This document shows, in pieces, positions 55,419-63,950 of a stretch of 64,000 nucleotides of DNA. The stretch spans positions 124,001 to 188,000 of the forward strand of contig CAWCAT010000004.1 of assembly GCA_963793625.1 (NCBI GenBank). The letters run 5' to 3'. The position numbers and the translations under genes are program-made. Position 1 is the stretch's first letter. The number at the start of each line of letters is the position of its first letter. This DNA is from G963668605 sp963793625 (lineage in GTDB: Bacteria; Acidobacteriota; Terriglobia; Bryobacterales; Bryobacteraceae). The notes beneath the pieces were generated by a model. That model was not told the origin of the DNA. It did not search any database and worked only from the letters and a program-made list of their open reading frames with translations.

Positions 55419-55790
55419 GTGGCATGCCCGTTTTTCCAGCCTACCGTAAAAATGCAGGACTGGCCTGCATCGCCTCGCATGCCTTTGGGCGATCCCTACG
55501 AGGGATTATGCTGCGCACCAGGCGGTGGATCGAATCCGGCAGGCGAGGTGCTGCGTGAGTACTGCAATTTCGGCTATGCACGCGGTCGCTGTGATCGTTT
55601 TCCTGCAGACGAGAAAGTGGATGCAGTGCGGATCACAGGCTGGACTGCGCCTGACGGAACCACGGATTTTCAGTATGTACTGGAGGGCAATCATTCGCCC
55701 CTGGAGCACGGGCGAATTAAGGTCGGCGGATCTGCCCCGGAAGCTGTAATGCGTTTACTGCGAGCGTTCGCGGAAAGCTATCTAAAATGA
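55419..55790 (+). CDS. Conserved cysteine-containing protein of unknown function
   Basis: A GTG start at 55419 gives 123 residues. Cysteines occur in MACPFF, YEGLCCAPGG, EYCNFGYARGRC; a metal cluster is possible. The C-terminal half is a strand-helix region (FQYVLEGNHSPLEHGRI). I recognise no family. Its last four bases overlap the start of the thioesterase, so the two are co-translated. Confidence 0.7.
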   Translation: MACPFFQPTVKMQDWPASPRMPLGDPYEGLCCAPGGGSNPAGEVLREYCNFGYARGRCDRFPADEKVDAVRITGWTAPDGTTDFQYVLEGNHSPLEHGRIKVGGSAPEAVMRLLRAFAESYLK

Positions 55791-56284
55791 CGAGAGAACC
55801 TCTGTTGATTGGAAAAGCCGTGCGGGAGTCGATGTCAGAGTTGTCTGAGCTTGCCCTGCCGAACGATGCCAATCCATTGGGCAACCTGCTGGGTGGCAAG
55901 GTGATGCATTTGGTTGATCTGGCGGCCTCGCTGGCTGCTGTGCGTCACGCGCGGCGACCGTGTGTGACGGCATCGATAGACCACATGAACTTCCTGCATC
56001 CGGTCCATATCGGGCAATTGCTGGTGCTGCGCTCCAGCGTCAACCGGGCCTTCCGAACCTCGATGGAGGTCGGGGTGAAGGTGATTGTCGAGGACCTGCG
56101 CACAGGTGATCTGCGCCACACGTCGTCTGCCTATCTCACGTTTGTAGCGATCGATGAGCACGGAAACCGCGTGCCGGTTCCGCCAGTGATACCGGAAACT
56201 GAAGAGGAAAAAAGACGTTACCAGGAAGCGGGAAAGCGCAGGGAATACAGGCTGGATCTGAGAAACAAAGGTAGGGGCATCTAG
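55787..56284 (+). CDS. Hotdog-fold acyl-CoA thioesterase
   Basis: This 165-residue protein is of the BACH/YciA type. It has ALPNDANPLGNLLGGKVMHL (catalytic Asn/Asp region) and LVDLAASLAAVRHARRPCVT, with the acidic strand MNFLHPVHIGQLLVL, then an acyl-binding tail. It hydrolyses medium or long acyl-CoA. The coding frame begins ATGA-coupled to the preceding gene. Substrate preference is unknown. Confidence 0.9.
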   Translation: MTREPLLIGKAVRESMSELSELALPNDANPLGNLLGGKVMHLVDLAASLAAVRHARRPCVTASIDHMNFLHPVHIGQLLVLRSSVNRAFRTSMEVGVKVIVEDLRTGDLRHTSSAYLTFVAIDEHGNRVPVPPVIPETEEEKRRYQEAGKRREYRLDLRNKGRGI

Positions 56285-56330
56285 AGATTGACGACTCCGG
56301 GCAGGAATCGTCAATCATCAGAACAGAAGA

Positions 56331-56645
56331 TTATGCCTTGTACAAATATTTAATGTTGGGTTTGTAAACCAACAAATTTGGCCCGTCTTCGCGATTTACC
56401 TTCAAGCAAGTTTTGTCATACCACTCGATGACCCCATGTAACTCTTCACCGTCTTTTAGCACGATGACCATTGGCGTCTTGCTTTGCATCTGTTTCGCGT
56501 AATAGAAATTCTCCGCATTCGTCTGTTCCGGTGGAACAGACTTCTTGCTGGCGGCAACAGGCGCCCGACGAGCTGAACTGGTCGGTTCCTTGTCCTTGAT
56601 CTCGTTAAGAGACGGACGGATTAATTTACGGTTCGCGGCCTCCAC
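56331..56645 (-). CDS. hfq: Divergent Hfq/Sm-like RNA chaperone
   Basis: The C-terminal ~60 residues follow the Hfq fold: an N-terminal helix (ENFYYAKQMQSKTPMVI), Sm1 (VIVLKDGEELHGVIEWYDKT, with the Gly-Val/Ile-Ile pattern) and Sm2 (LLVYKPNIKYLYKA, where YKPNIK aligns with the usual YKHAIS). The N-terminal ~45 residues are a basic Lys/Arg/Ser-rich extension not found in the standard protein. It probably helps small RNAs act on mRNAs, but the key His of the canonical YKH is replaced by Pro. It is monocistronic, minus strand. Confidence 0.75.
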   Translation of the reverse strand: MEAANRKLIRPSLNEIKDKEPTSSARRAPVAASKKSVPPEQTNAENFYYAKQMQSKTPMVIVLKDGEELHGVIEWYDKTCLKVNREDGPNLLVYKPNIKYLYKA

Positions 56646-56737
56646 AGCGCCACTCCTTTAGAACGGGTATCTTCGGATCCTGATAACAGGAAGGGAACTT
56701 AGTCTGCTCTATTGATACCACGCCCGGAGATAAACAT

Positions 56738-57778
56738 TCAAGGCTTACGTAAATCAACAGCAAATGCGTCCAGAGCTATGCTCTTTTGAATGTTTCGGCG
56801 CAGCAGGTCAGAGATCTCGTCGGCCTTCTTGACGGCGCGGGTAATCCACTCGAAAGAAATGTGGGGCGCCAGCGATTCGTATTCTTTTCGAAGATCAATG
56901 TTACGAATTCGCATCGCACCCCCTGAGGAGCCGTCTGTCCGCACCATTAGCAAATCTTCCAATAGTGAGTAAAGGACTTTCAGATAAGCGTCCAGCTTCT
57001 CGGTTTTGCTGCCGCCGATTTTCTCCGAAAATGCCGCCCAGGCCGCAAAAGGAGCTTGCCCGGCAGAAACTTTAAGCAGCGCCAGCATGGCGGTACGACG
57101 TCGGTCCCAGGCTTCGAGATCCAAAGAAACGGCTAGTCCAGGGCTTCCATTCGCGAGCCCAATGCGGCGTTCGGGATCCGAGAGCCCACGCGCTTTTACG
57201 AACTGGGTCATCTCTTCGCGGCTAAGAGCGGAAAAGTGTAACTGAATCGAACGCGAGCGAATTGTCGGCAGCAAATCGTACGGATTTTCCGCGGACATCA
57301 ACAGAATCAAATACGGAGGTGGCTCTTCCAGCGTCTTCAACAGCGAGTTCGCGGCCTGCTCATTGGCGCGGTCGATATGATCGATCAGGAAAATGCGTCG
57401 CTTACCGTGCAGCGGCGAAAACTGCGCGCGCTCTTTCAGCAGACGCATCTGCTGAATCGAAATCTGGCGCAGCGGCCCATCGGGCGGAAAGGTCAGGAAA
57501 TCCGGATTTGCGCCGAAAAACAGCGGTTCCTGCACACGCTTGTCGGAGGCCCATTTTTCGCGGTCGGCGATGATCGCGGTGTTGGCAGGCAGGCTGAGAT
57601 CGTCCTGCTCGATTTTAGCTTCCCCGCCCAGCAACTCCGCCGCGAAACGGCGAGCCAGCGTCGCTTTACCCACACCCTCAGGACCTGAAAACAGAATTGT
57701 CTGGTGGATGCGCTCCTGCTGAATCATCTGCGCGAGTGCATCGGCCGCGGCGCTGTTTCCGTAGAAATCTTTAAACAA
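56738..57778 (-). CDS. holB: DNA polymerase III delta' subunit
   Basis: The clamp-loader delta' subunit is a AAA+ protein. A TTG start at 57778 overlaps the tmk stop and gives FKDFYGNSAAADALAQ, the usual N-terminus; the longer open frame upstream is tmk sequence in another frame. Walker A is FSGPEGVGKATLARRF. A sensor-like stretch NSLLKTLEEPPPYLILLMSA and RSIQLHFSALSREEM follow. The length of 346 residues is normal. It is the last gene of the long minus-strand operon. Confidence 0.9.
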   Translation of the reverse strand: MFKDFYGNSAAADALAQMIQQERIHQTILFSGPEGVGKATLARRFAAELLGGEAKIEQDDLSLPANTAIIADREKWASDKRVQEPLFFGANPDFLTFPPDGPLRQISIQQMRLLKERAQFSPLHGKRRIFLIDHIDRANEQAANSLLKTLEEPPPYLILLMSAENPYDLLPTIRSRSIQLHFSALSREEMTQFVKARGLSDPERRIGLANGSPGLAVSLDLEAWDRRRTAMLALLKVSAGQAPFAAWAAFSEKIGGSKTEKLDAYLKVLYSLLEDLLMVRTDGSSGGAMRIRNIDLRKEYESLAPHISFEWITRAVKKADEISDLLRRNIQKSIALDAFAVDLRKP

Positions 57779-58403
57779 GCAACGCCTCCACGGCCCGCCA
57801 GGTTTCCTGGAACACAACTTCCGGAGGCGGCGTACCGTCGATGATTTTCATACGCGACTCGCGGGCTGCGATCGCACGGTAAGCGTCGCGGACTTTGTGA
57901 TGGAACTCGACAGCTTGATCGTCCATGCGGTCCAGTCCACGCACTTTAGCTCGCGCCAAGCCCACTTCAACATCGATATCGAAACAGAGCGTGAGACGCG
58001 GCTGCAGGTCGCGGCAGGCAACATGATGGAGTTGTCGCACAACATCCTCGCCGAGACCGCGCGCGACTCCCTGGTAAGCAAGAGTCGAATCAGTATAGCG
58101 ATCAGAGAGCACAATTTTGCCCTCACTGAGGGCCGGCGAGATGAACTCGTTGACGTTCTGTGCGCGCGCCGCAAAATAGAGCAGCATTTCGGCTGTGGGC
58201 GAAAGCTCCTGATGCGCGGGATCGAGCAGAATCTGGCGGATCTGTTTCCCAATACGCGTGCCGCCGGGCTCCACGGTTTCGAGCACTTCGTAGCCGAGTT
58301 CGCACAGTTTCTGCGCAAGCATGCGCATCTGGGTGGTTTTTCCGCTGCCGTCCGGCCCCTCGAAGGTGAGAAACAAGCCGCCGGCGAGTTTAGTCGTAGG
58401 CAT
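57771..58403 (-). CDS. tmk: Thymidylate kinase
   Basis: Tmk phosphorylates dTMP to dTDP. The 210-residue protein shows FLTFEGPDGSGKTTQMRM (P-loop, about residues 11-28), ILLDPAHQELSPTAEMLLYF, VLSDRYTDSTLAYQGVARGL (DRY motif) and TLCFDIDVEVGLARAKVRG. It overlaps udg by 14 bases and holB by 8. Confidence 0.96.
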   Translation of the reverse strand: MPTTKLAGGLFLTFEGPDGSGKTTQMRMLAQKLCELGYEVLETVEPGGTRIGKQIRQILLDPAHQELSPTAEMLLYFAARAQNVNEFISPALSEGKIVLSDRYTDSTLAYQGVARGLGEDVVRQLHHVACRDLQPRLTLCFDIDVEVGLARAKVRGLDRMDDQAVEFHHKVRDAYRAIAARESRMKIIDGTPPPEVVFQETWRAVEALLV

Positions 58404-59145
58404 AGTGAAACAGTTTTTTGAGGTCTTCCCAGGCTTCGCGTTTGGCGTTCTGGTTGTATGGCCGCAACAGGTAAGAAGGGTGGTACGTGACCATCACGGG
58501 TATATCGCGCCACTTGTGCCAGTTTCCGCGCAGCTTGGTAACGCCTTCTTTTTTCCCAAGCAGCGCGCGCGCAGCCGTACCACCCAGCGCGCAAATCGCT
58601 CTTGGCTCTAGCACGGCAAGCTGACGGAACAGGAACTGTCCGCAAATTTCCATCTCGTCCGGCTCCGGTGTGCGATTCTCGGGAGGACGACACTTCACCA
58701 CGTTGCAGATATAAACGTCGTTGCGGCCGAGCGGAATGCCTTCCTTGCTCGACGTGTTTTCGATCATCGCAGTGAGCAATTGCCCGGCACGGCCAACAAA
58801 TGGAATGCCCTGAGCGTCCTCATCCGCACCCGGGCCTTCTCCCACAAACACGATTCTGGCTCTCGCGTCGCCAACCCCGAAGACAATCTTGTTGCGCCCC
58901 GCGCACAAGCGGCAGCGGCGGCAATCGCCAATATCCGCGCTGATCTGTTCAAGCGTGTCGTTTTCCGGAGCGAGGCTGGGAAGGATGGTCATGGCTGGCG
59001 GGGGCGGGACTACGGGCTGTATAACGGGCGGTTCAACTGTGTCTAGAACAGGCGCTGCGACGACCGGAGCTTCGCGGCGATACAGATCCTTAACACCGAG
59101 GTCACGGTAAAATTCCAGATAGTCTCGCAGCAGATCCGGGTTCAT
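58390..59145 (-). CDS. udg: Uracil-DNA glycosylase, family 4 (iron-sulfur type)
   Basis: This enzyme removes uracil from DNA. The 251-residue protein has a Pro-rich spacer (about residues 25-60) before the domain. The [4Fe-4S] cysteine pair CRRCRLC is followed by FVGEGPGADEDAQGIPFVGR, ICNVVKCRPPENRTPEPDE (another Cys) and MVTYHPSYLLRPYN (the HPSYLL motif of UDG families). The low-complexity linker VQPVVPPP is an ordinary spacer. It overlaps coaBC by 4 bases. Confidence 0.92.
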   Translation of the reverse strand: MNPDLLRDYLEFYRDLGVKDLYRREAPVVAAPVLDTVEPPVIQPVVPPPPAMTILPSLAPENDTLEQISADIGDCRRCRLCAGRNKIVFGVGDARARIVFVGEGPGADEDAQGIPFVGRAGQLLTAMIENTSSKEGIPLGRNDVYICNVVKCRPPENRTPEPDEMEICGQFLFRQLAVLEPRAICALGGTAARALLGKKEGVTKLRGNWHKWRDIPVMVTYHPSYLLRPYNQNAKREAWEDLKKLFHYAYD

Positions 59146-60353
59146 TGCGCGGCGTGCAGGGACAAACGCAAGCCCTGGACCTGATCATAGATGCCGTTCG
59201 CGATTTCGCGTTTCGGAGCGCGCGGCAGCTTGACTGTTTCACCCGTGGCGAGCACCAGCACCACTTCGTTGTCGTCGGTATCGAAAGCGAGGTTCTCGCC
59301 AACGAGATTGCCTACGACCATGTCGCAGTTCTTCGATTTCAGTTTGCGGCGCGCCTCTTCGACCAGATTTTCCGTTTCAGCGGCGAAGCCGATCAGCATC
59401 CGGTCCCCCTTTTTCTGGCCGACTTCCGCGAGAATATCGGGGGTCGGATCGAGCGCAATCGACATGCGCATGGCAGTCTTCTTGACCTTCTGCGCCGGCA
59501 CTGCGGCGACATGATAATCCGCAACAGCGGCCGACTTCACGATGATCGTCGCGGGTTCCAGATTGTCGAGAACCGCCTGGCGCATTTCCAGCGCCGTGCG
59601 CACGTGGATCACTCGAACGCCGCGCGGTTCAGAAAGATGAACAGGGCCGGAAATCAAAATGACTCGAGCGCCGCGAGCAGCCGCCACTTCCGCCAGCGCG
59701 TAACCCATCTTGCCACTGGAGCGGTTGGAGATGTAGCGCACCGGGTCAAGGGGCTCCTGTGTGGGACCAGCTGTAATCAAAACCACTTCGCCTTCGAGAT
59801 CGTGGCGCGGAGTCGTTGTCGAACACACAGCATCGGCGATTGTGGCGGGATCCGCAAGACGTCCCGGACCCAGCGTGCCGCACGCGAGCAAGCCATCTTC
59901 GGGCTCAACAATGCGGTGCCCACGCTCGCGCAGAATCTCGATGTTCTTACGCGTGGCCGGATGATTCCACATGTTTGTGTTCATTGCGGGCGCAAGGACC
60001 ACCGGCCCGGTGAATGCCAGATAAGTAGTGGAAAGAAAATCGTCCGCAAGACCGTGTGCAAATTTCGCCAGCAGGTCCGCCGTGGCTGGAGCCACAACGA
60101 GAAGGTCGTTCTCCTGTGCGACGCGGATGTGTTCGACGGAACTCGAGAGCACTTCATCGGAAGTACGAGCGCCGAACATGTCGGTTATGACTTTGTTGCC
60201 GGTAAGCGCGGCGAACGTGATGGGCCCTACAAACTCTTGTGCGTTGGCCGTCATGGCCACCTGGACGGAGTTGCCTCGTTCCATCAGGGTGCGCGCGAGT
60301 TCCGCGGCCTTGTAAGCCGCGATCCCGCCGCCTACGCCAAGCAGGATGTTCAT
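59142..60353 (-). CDS. coaBC: Phosphopantothenoylcysteine decarboxylase / synthetase (bifunctional)
   Basis: CoaBC makes 4'-phosphopantetheine from phosphopantothenate, cysteine and CTP for CoA. The 403-residue protein shows the CoaC N-half (MNILLGVGGGIAAYKAAELA; APAMNTNMWNHPATRKNI, where the APAMNTNMW loop contains the catalytic residues) and the CoaB half (LITAGPTQEPLDPVRYISNR; IVKSAAVADYHVA; DMVVGNLVGENLAF). Length and order are normal. Confidence 0.97.
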   Translation of the reverse strand: MNILLGVGGGIAAYKAAELARTLMERGNSVQVAMTANAQEFVGPITFAALTGNKVITDMFGARTSDEVLSSSVEHIRVAQENDLLVVAPATADLLAKFAHGLADDFLSTTYLAFTGPVVLAPAMNTNMWNHPATRKNIEILRERGHRIVEPEDGLLACGTLGPGRLADPATIADAVCSTTTPRHDLEGEVVLITAGPTQEPLDPVRYISNRSSGKMGYALAEVAAARGARVILISGPVHLSEPRGVRVIHVRTALEMRQAVLDNLEPATIIVKSAAVADYHVAAVPAQKVKKTAMRMSIALDPTPDILAEVGQKKGDRMLIGFAAETENLVEEARRKLKSKNCDMVVGNLVGENLAFDTDDNEVVLVLATGETVKLPRAPKREIANGIYDQVQGLRLSLHAAQ

Positions 60354-60362
60354 TGGGGAGAC

Positions 60363-60608
60363 TTACTCCTTGGCGTCCTGTGCTTCCAGTTCGGCATCGC
60401 GCGTGGTATCGGTGTACTTCACGAGACCTCGCCGGACCTCTTCCATTGAAGTCGTCGTGGCTTTGCGGGACGTGGTCGGCAAGAAAGACCGAGCGCCGCT
60501 CTGCAACTGGCGCGCGCGCTTCGCGGCGACAATAATGAAACGGTAGGTGCTGCGTTCCCGATCATCGGGAAGTGCAAATTGCGAATTTCTCGTTGTTACA
60601 TCAGACAT
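60363..60608 (-). CDS. rpoZ: DNA-directed RNA polymerase omega subunit
   Basis: This 81-residue omega-like subunit (STYRFIIVAAKRARQLQSG; SFLPTTSRKATTTSMEEVRR) lies between gmk and coaBC, the usual neighbourhood of rpoZ. The family element YRFIIVAAKRARQL and the T-rich loop before helix 3 match. The tail is acidic. It stabilises the beta' subunit. Confidence 0.88.
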   Translation of the reverse strand: MSDVTTRNSQFALPDDRERSTYRFIIVAAKRARQLQSGARSFLPTTSRKATTTSMEEVRRGLVKYTDTTRDAELEAQDAKE

Positions 60609-60622
60609 TTGCGAAACCTCGT

Positions 60623-61237
60623 TTAACTCTGACTCTCAAATGTTGCCAGGATCGGCTGAATCTCAGCTTCCATCCGCTTTACCCTGACACGCTCAGCCTG
60701 GATTATCGAACGTAGCGTCGCAACCGACGCATCCACTTCTCTATTCACCAGGATGTAATCGTAATTCCCGTAATTCTTGATCTCCCCGGCCGCTTCGTTC
60801 AGACGCCGCAGGATCACCTCATCAGGATCCTCTGAGCGCGCTCGTAACCTGTGTTCCAGTTCAGCCCGGGAAGGCGCCAGGATAAAGACACTTACGGCGT
60901 CCTTGATCCTGCTCTTCAATTGTTGCGCACCCTGCACGTCTATGTCGAGTACCAGATCCTTGCCGGCAGCCGCGGCGGTAGCCAGCATGCTGCAGTGCGT
61001 GCCGTAGTAGTTCCCAAAAACCTGCGCATATTCCAGGAACTCATTGTTCCGGATACGCTCCTCGAATTCTTCTCTACTGACGTAGAAATAGTTTGATCCT
61101 TCGTGCTCCTGACCGCGAGGTTGGCGAGTCGTGTAAGACACAGAAAACACAAGCTTTGGATCAGTCCGCAGCACTTCATTTACAATTGTCGATTTTCCTG
61201 ACCCGGATGGGGCGGAGATGATGAAAACACAGCTCAT
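60623..61237 (-). CDS. gmk: Guanylate kinase
   Basis: Gmk phosphorylates GMP to GDP. The 204-residue protein has VFIISAPSGSGKSTIVNEV (P-loop), FSVSYTTRQPRGQEHEG (GMP-binding), FYVSREEFEERIRNNEFLEY and DLVLDIDVQGAQQLKSR. It overlaps yicC by 4 bases, so translation is coupled. Confidence 0.96.
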   Translation of the reverse strand: MSCVFIISAPSGSGKSTIVNEVLRTDPKLVFSVSYTTRQPRGQEHEGSNYFYVSREEFEERIRNNEFLEYAQVFGNYYGTHCSMLATAAAAGKDLVLDIDVQGAQQLKSRIKDAVSVFILAPSRAELEHRLRARSEDPDEVILRRLNEAAGEIKNYGNYDYILVNREVDASVATLRSIIQAERVRVKRMEAEIQPILATFESQS

Positions 61238-62124
61238 TCTACGTTTAGCGCCTGTTCGCGAATTTTCTCGATATCGGATTTGACGGCCAACGCGAGATCA
61301 GTCAAATCGAGACCGATTTCGCCTATCCCGTTTGTTTTGGACAGGATCGTATTGGTTTCCCGATTCATTTCCTGAAGCAGAAAGTCGAGCTTCTTGCCCA
61401 TTTCGCCGCCGGCCTCGAGAATGGTCCGGAGCTGGCCCGCATGGATTTTGAGCCTGGCGATTTCCTCACCGACGTCGCTGCGATCGACCAGAATCGCGGC
61501 TTCCTGCGCAAGACGCTGCGGCTCCACGCTGGTTGCACCGAGCAATTCACGCAAGCGCTCATTCAAGCGCGCCTGAAAAATGGGGACAGCGCGGGATCGG
61601 ATCTCTTCCATGCGGACTGTGGCACGCTGGACGGCCTGATTGCGCTCCAACATGACCGCGGCAAGCTCACGGCCTTCGCGCTCGCGGAACCCATTCAGAA
61701 CTTCCAGTGCTTCGTAGAGCAACTCTACAAGCATCTTCTCCGTTTGTGCGTCCGGCTCGGCTTCCGCGGATTCGCCGAGCATGCCCGGGATCCGCAACGC
61801 CGAATTCAGATCCGGTTCGCCGGCGAGATTATAGGCGCTGGAAATTTCGCGAAAGGCAGAAAGGTAAGCTTCCACCTGTCCCCTGTTCCAGGAGGCAACA
61901 CCAGTTTCGCGAGAGCGGATGCGAACAATGCGCAGGTCCAGGTGCCCCCGAAATACGCGCTGCTTAACCGCGGCGCGCATCGCGGTTTCGAATGCATCCA
62001 GTTCGGCCGGAGTGTGGAAGTGCAGGTCCAGGCCCCGGTGATTCAGGCTCTTGATGCTCAGGACGATCTCGCCGTCGGGCAGAGATTTGCGAACACGGGC
62101 ATAGCCGGTCATGCTTCGGATCAT
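61234..62124 (-). CDS. yicC: YicC-family endoribonuclease
   Basis: This 296-residue protein has the conserved start IRSMTGYARV (YicC signature), IKSLNHRGLDLHFHTPAEL and a C-terminal DUF1732-type region (EIARLKIHAGQLRTILEAGG; GKKLDFLLQEMNRETNTILS). YicC proteins are RNases that help degrade small RNAs. It lies between the ABC transporter and gmk with ATGA overlaps at both ends. Confidence 0.93.
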   Translation of the reverse strand: MIRSMTGYARVRKSLPDGEIVLSIKSLNHRGLDLHFHTPAELDAFETAMRAAVKQRVFRGHLDLRIVRIRSRETGVASWNRGQVEAYLSAFREISSAYNLAGEPDLNSALRIPGMLGESAEAEPDAQTEKMLVELLYEALEVLNGFREREGRELAAVMLERNQAVQRATVRMEEIRSRAVPIFQARLNERLRELLGATSVEPQRLAQEAAILVDRSDVGEEIARLKIHAGQLRTILEAGGEMGKKLDFLLQEMNRETNTILSKTNGIGEIGLDLTDLALAVKSDIEKIREQALNVE

Positions 62125-63950
62125 GGGTTCACCAACGGATCAGCTTCCAGGAATTGGAGTTCGTGGAGCCTCTGATAGACGCCGCCGCTGCCAATCAGTT
62201 CGTCATGCGAACCGATCTCGCAGATGCGGCCGCGATCGATTACAACAATCTTGTCAGCGCGCCGGATCGTGGAAAGCCGGTGCGCAATTACGATGACGGT
62301 ACGGTTCGACATCAGGTTCGCCAAAGCGCGCTGCACGAGCAGTTCAGATTCGGTATCGAGGTGCGACGTCGCTTCGTCCAGGATCAGGATCGGAGCGTTT
62401 CTCAGAATGGCGCGGGCGATCGCAATGCGTTGCCGTTGACCACCGCTCAGGCGTGTGCCGCGTTCGCCGATAATCGTTTCGTATCCATCGGGCATGGCCA
62501 GAATGAATTCTTCCGCGAGCGCGTTGCGGGCTGCTTCTTCGATCGTTTTGCGGTCTGCCTCGGGATGGCCGTAACTGATGTTCGCCGAAACGGTATCGTT
62601 AAACAGGAACGTGTCCTGCGCGACGATTCCGATTTTGCTGCGCAGCGACGCCAACGTGAGATCTTTCACGTCCTTGCCGTCAATAAGCACGCGGCCTTGA
62701 GTCACATCGTAGAAGCGCGGCACCAGATTTGCGAGGGTCGATTTCCCCGCCCCGCTGGGCCCGACAATCGCGACAATCTGGCCGGCCTTTACTTCGAGCG
62801 TTAAACCCTCCAGCAGGAACCCATCGGGCGAAGTGGGATAGCGGAAATTGATGTTGTCGAATAAGATGCCCTGCTCAAAGCGCTCCAGACGCACTGCATC
62901 TGGCTTCTCGCGGACTTGCACCTGGCGATCGAGATATTCAAACACCTTCTGCGATGCGCCAAGTGCCTGCTGGAAGATATTGTGAATGCCGGTGAGCCGC
63001 TTCACTGGCTCGTAGAGCATCAGCAGCGCGATTACAAAGCTCATGAATTCGCCCGTCGTCATCGAGCCGGCTTTGATCTGCGTGCGGGCGTAGGTAAGCA
63101 GTCCGACGATCGTGAGTGCGCCGAAGAATTCGATGATCGGTGAGGTCAGCGATTGCTGCGCAACATATCGCAAATTGCTGGAGCGGAGCTTTTTCGAAGC
63201 GCTGTAGAACCGCTTTCCTTCATACGCTTCCGTGCCAAACGACTTCACGACAAGGTGTCCACTGAGCGTTTCCTGCAAAATCTGATTCAAATTCGCCGTG
63301 TCGTCCTGGGCTTTGCGGGTACTGCGGCGGATGCGCTTGCCGATGCGTGCGGTCGGAATCAGCACGAACGGCAGGAGCGTGATACTGACCAGAGCGAGCT
63401 TCCAATCGGTCTGAAGCACCACATAAAGCAAGGCGACTGCGGAGAAGCTCTGGCGCAACCAGTCGGCGAGAATGTGCGAGGTAGCCACCTGGATCTTCTC
63501 GATGTCGTTCATGATCGACGACATCAGCTTGCCGGTTGTGTTGAGCTCGTAAAATTCGGAATCCTGCCGTAGGACGTTTTCAAAAATCGTCTGTCGCAGG
63601 TCCATGATCGCGGAGCATCCGACGCGATTCACAAGATAGTTGCCCAGGTAGTCGCAGACACCCTTCAGAAAAAACACCGTCAGGATACCGAAGGCCACGA
63701 TCGTCCAGATGTTATGAAGGAACGACGGCGCCAGTTGCTGCAAAAAGACTTCTTTTCCAAGCAGCGGTACGGTGAATAGCGGCACGGGGAGATCGGGCGC
63801 ACTGGGGTTCAGCACACTATCGAGCACCGGCTTGATCAGCAGCGCGGTCAGCCCCTGCATCGCACCTACGCAGGCCATCAAAAGGACCGAGCCTGCAAGC
63901 AGGTGCCAGTAGGGTCGAACAAACTTCAGGATGCGAAACAGTTCTTTCAC
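62121..63950 (-). CDS. MsbA-like ABC exporter (fused membrane and ATPase domains)
   Basis: This 609-residue half-transporter has six membrane helices in the first ~320 residues (LLAGSVLLMACVGAMQG; IVAFGILTVFFLKGVCDYL). The ATPase domain shows GQIVAIVGPSGAGKSTLANL (Walker A), ERGTRLSGGQRQRIAIAR (signature), RNAPILILDEATSHLD (Walker B) and VIVIAHRLSTIRRADK. It fits the MsbA/lipid-flippase class. The GTG at 63950 overlaps the stop of the upstream gene. A lipid-A or lipid-precursor role is plausible but unproven. Confidence 0.9.
   Translation of the reverse strand: MKELFRILKFVRPYWHLLAGSVLLMACVGAMQGLTALLIKPVLDSVLNPSAPDLPVPLFTVPLLGKEVFLQQLAPSFLHNIWTIVAFGILTVFFLKGVCDYLGNYLVNRVGCSAIMDLRQTIFENVLRQDSEFYELNTTGKLMSSIMNDIEKIQVATSHILADWLRQSFSAVALLYVVLQTDWKLALVSITLLPFVLIPTARIGKRIRRSTRKAQDDTANLNQILQETLSGHLVVKSFGTEAYEGKRFYSASKKLRSSNLRYVAQQSLTSPIIEFFGALTIVGLLTYARTQIKAGSMTTGEFMSFVIALLMLYEPVKRLTGIHNIFQQALGASQKVFEYLDRQVQVREKPDAVRLERFEQGILFDNINFRYPTSPDGFLLEGLTLEVKAGQIVAIVGPSGAGKSTLANLVPRFYDVTQGRVLIDGKDVKDLTLASLRSKIGIVAQDTFLFNDTVSANISYGHPEADRKTIEEAARNALAEEFILAMPDGYETIIGERGTRLSGGQRQRIAIARAILRNAPILILDEATSHLDTESELLVQRALANLMSNRTVIVIAHRLSTIRRADKIVVIDRGRICEIGSHDELIGSGGVYQRLHELQFLEADPLVNP

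Noticed and set aside
59145..60449. 434-codon open frame on the plus strand across coaBC
   Set aside because: It is a mirror frame of a well-supported gene, with no recognisable domain and no ribosome site.
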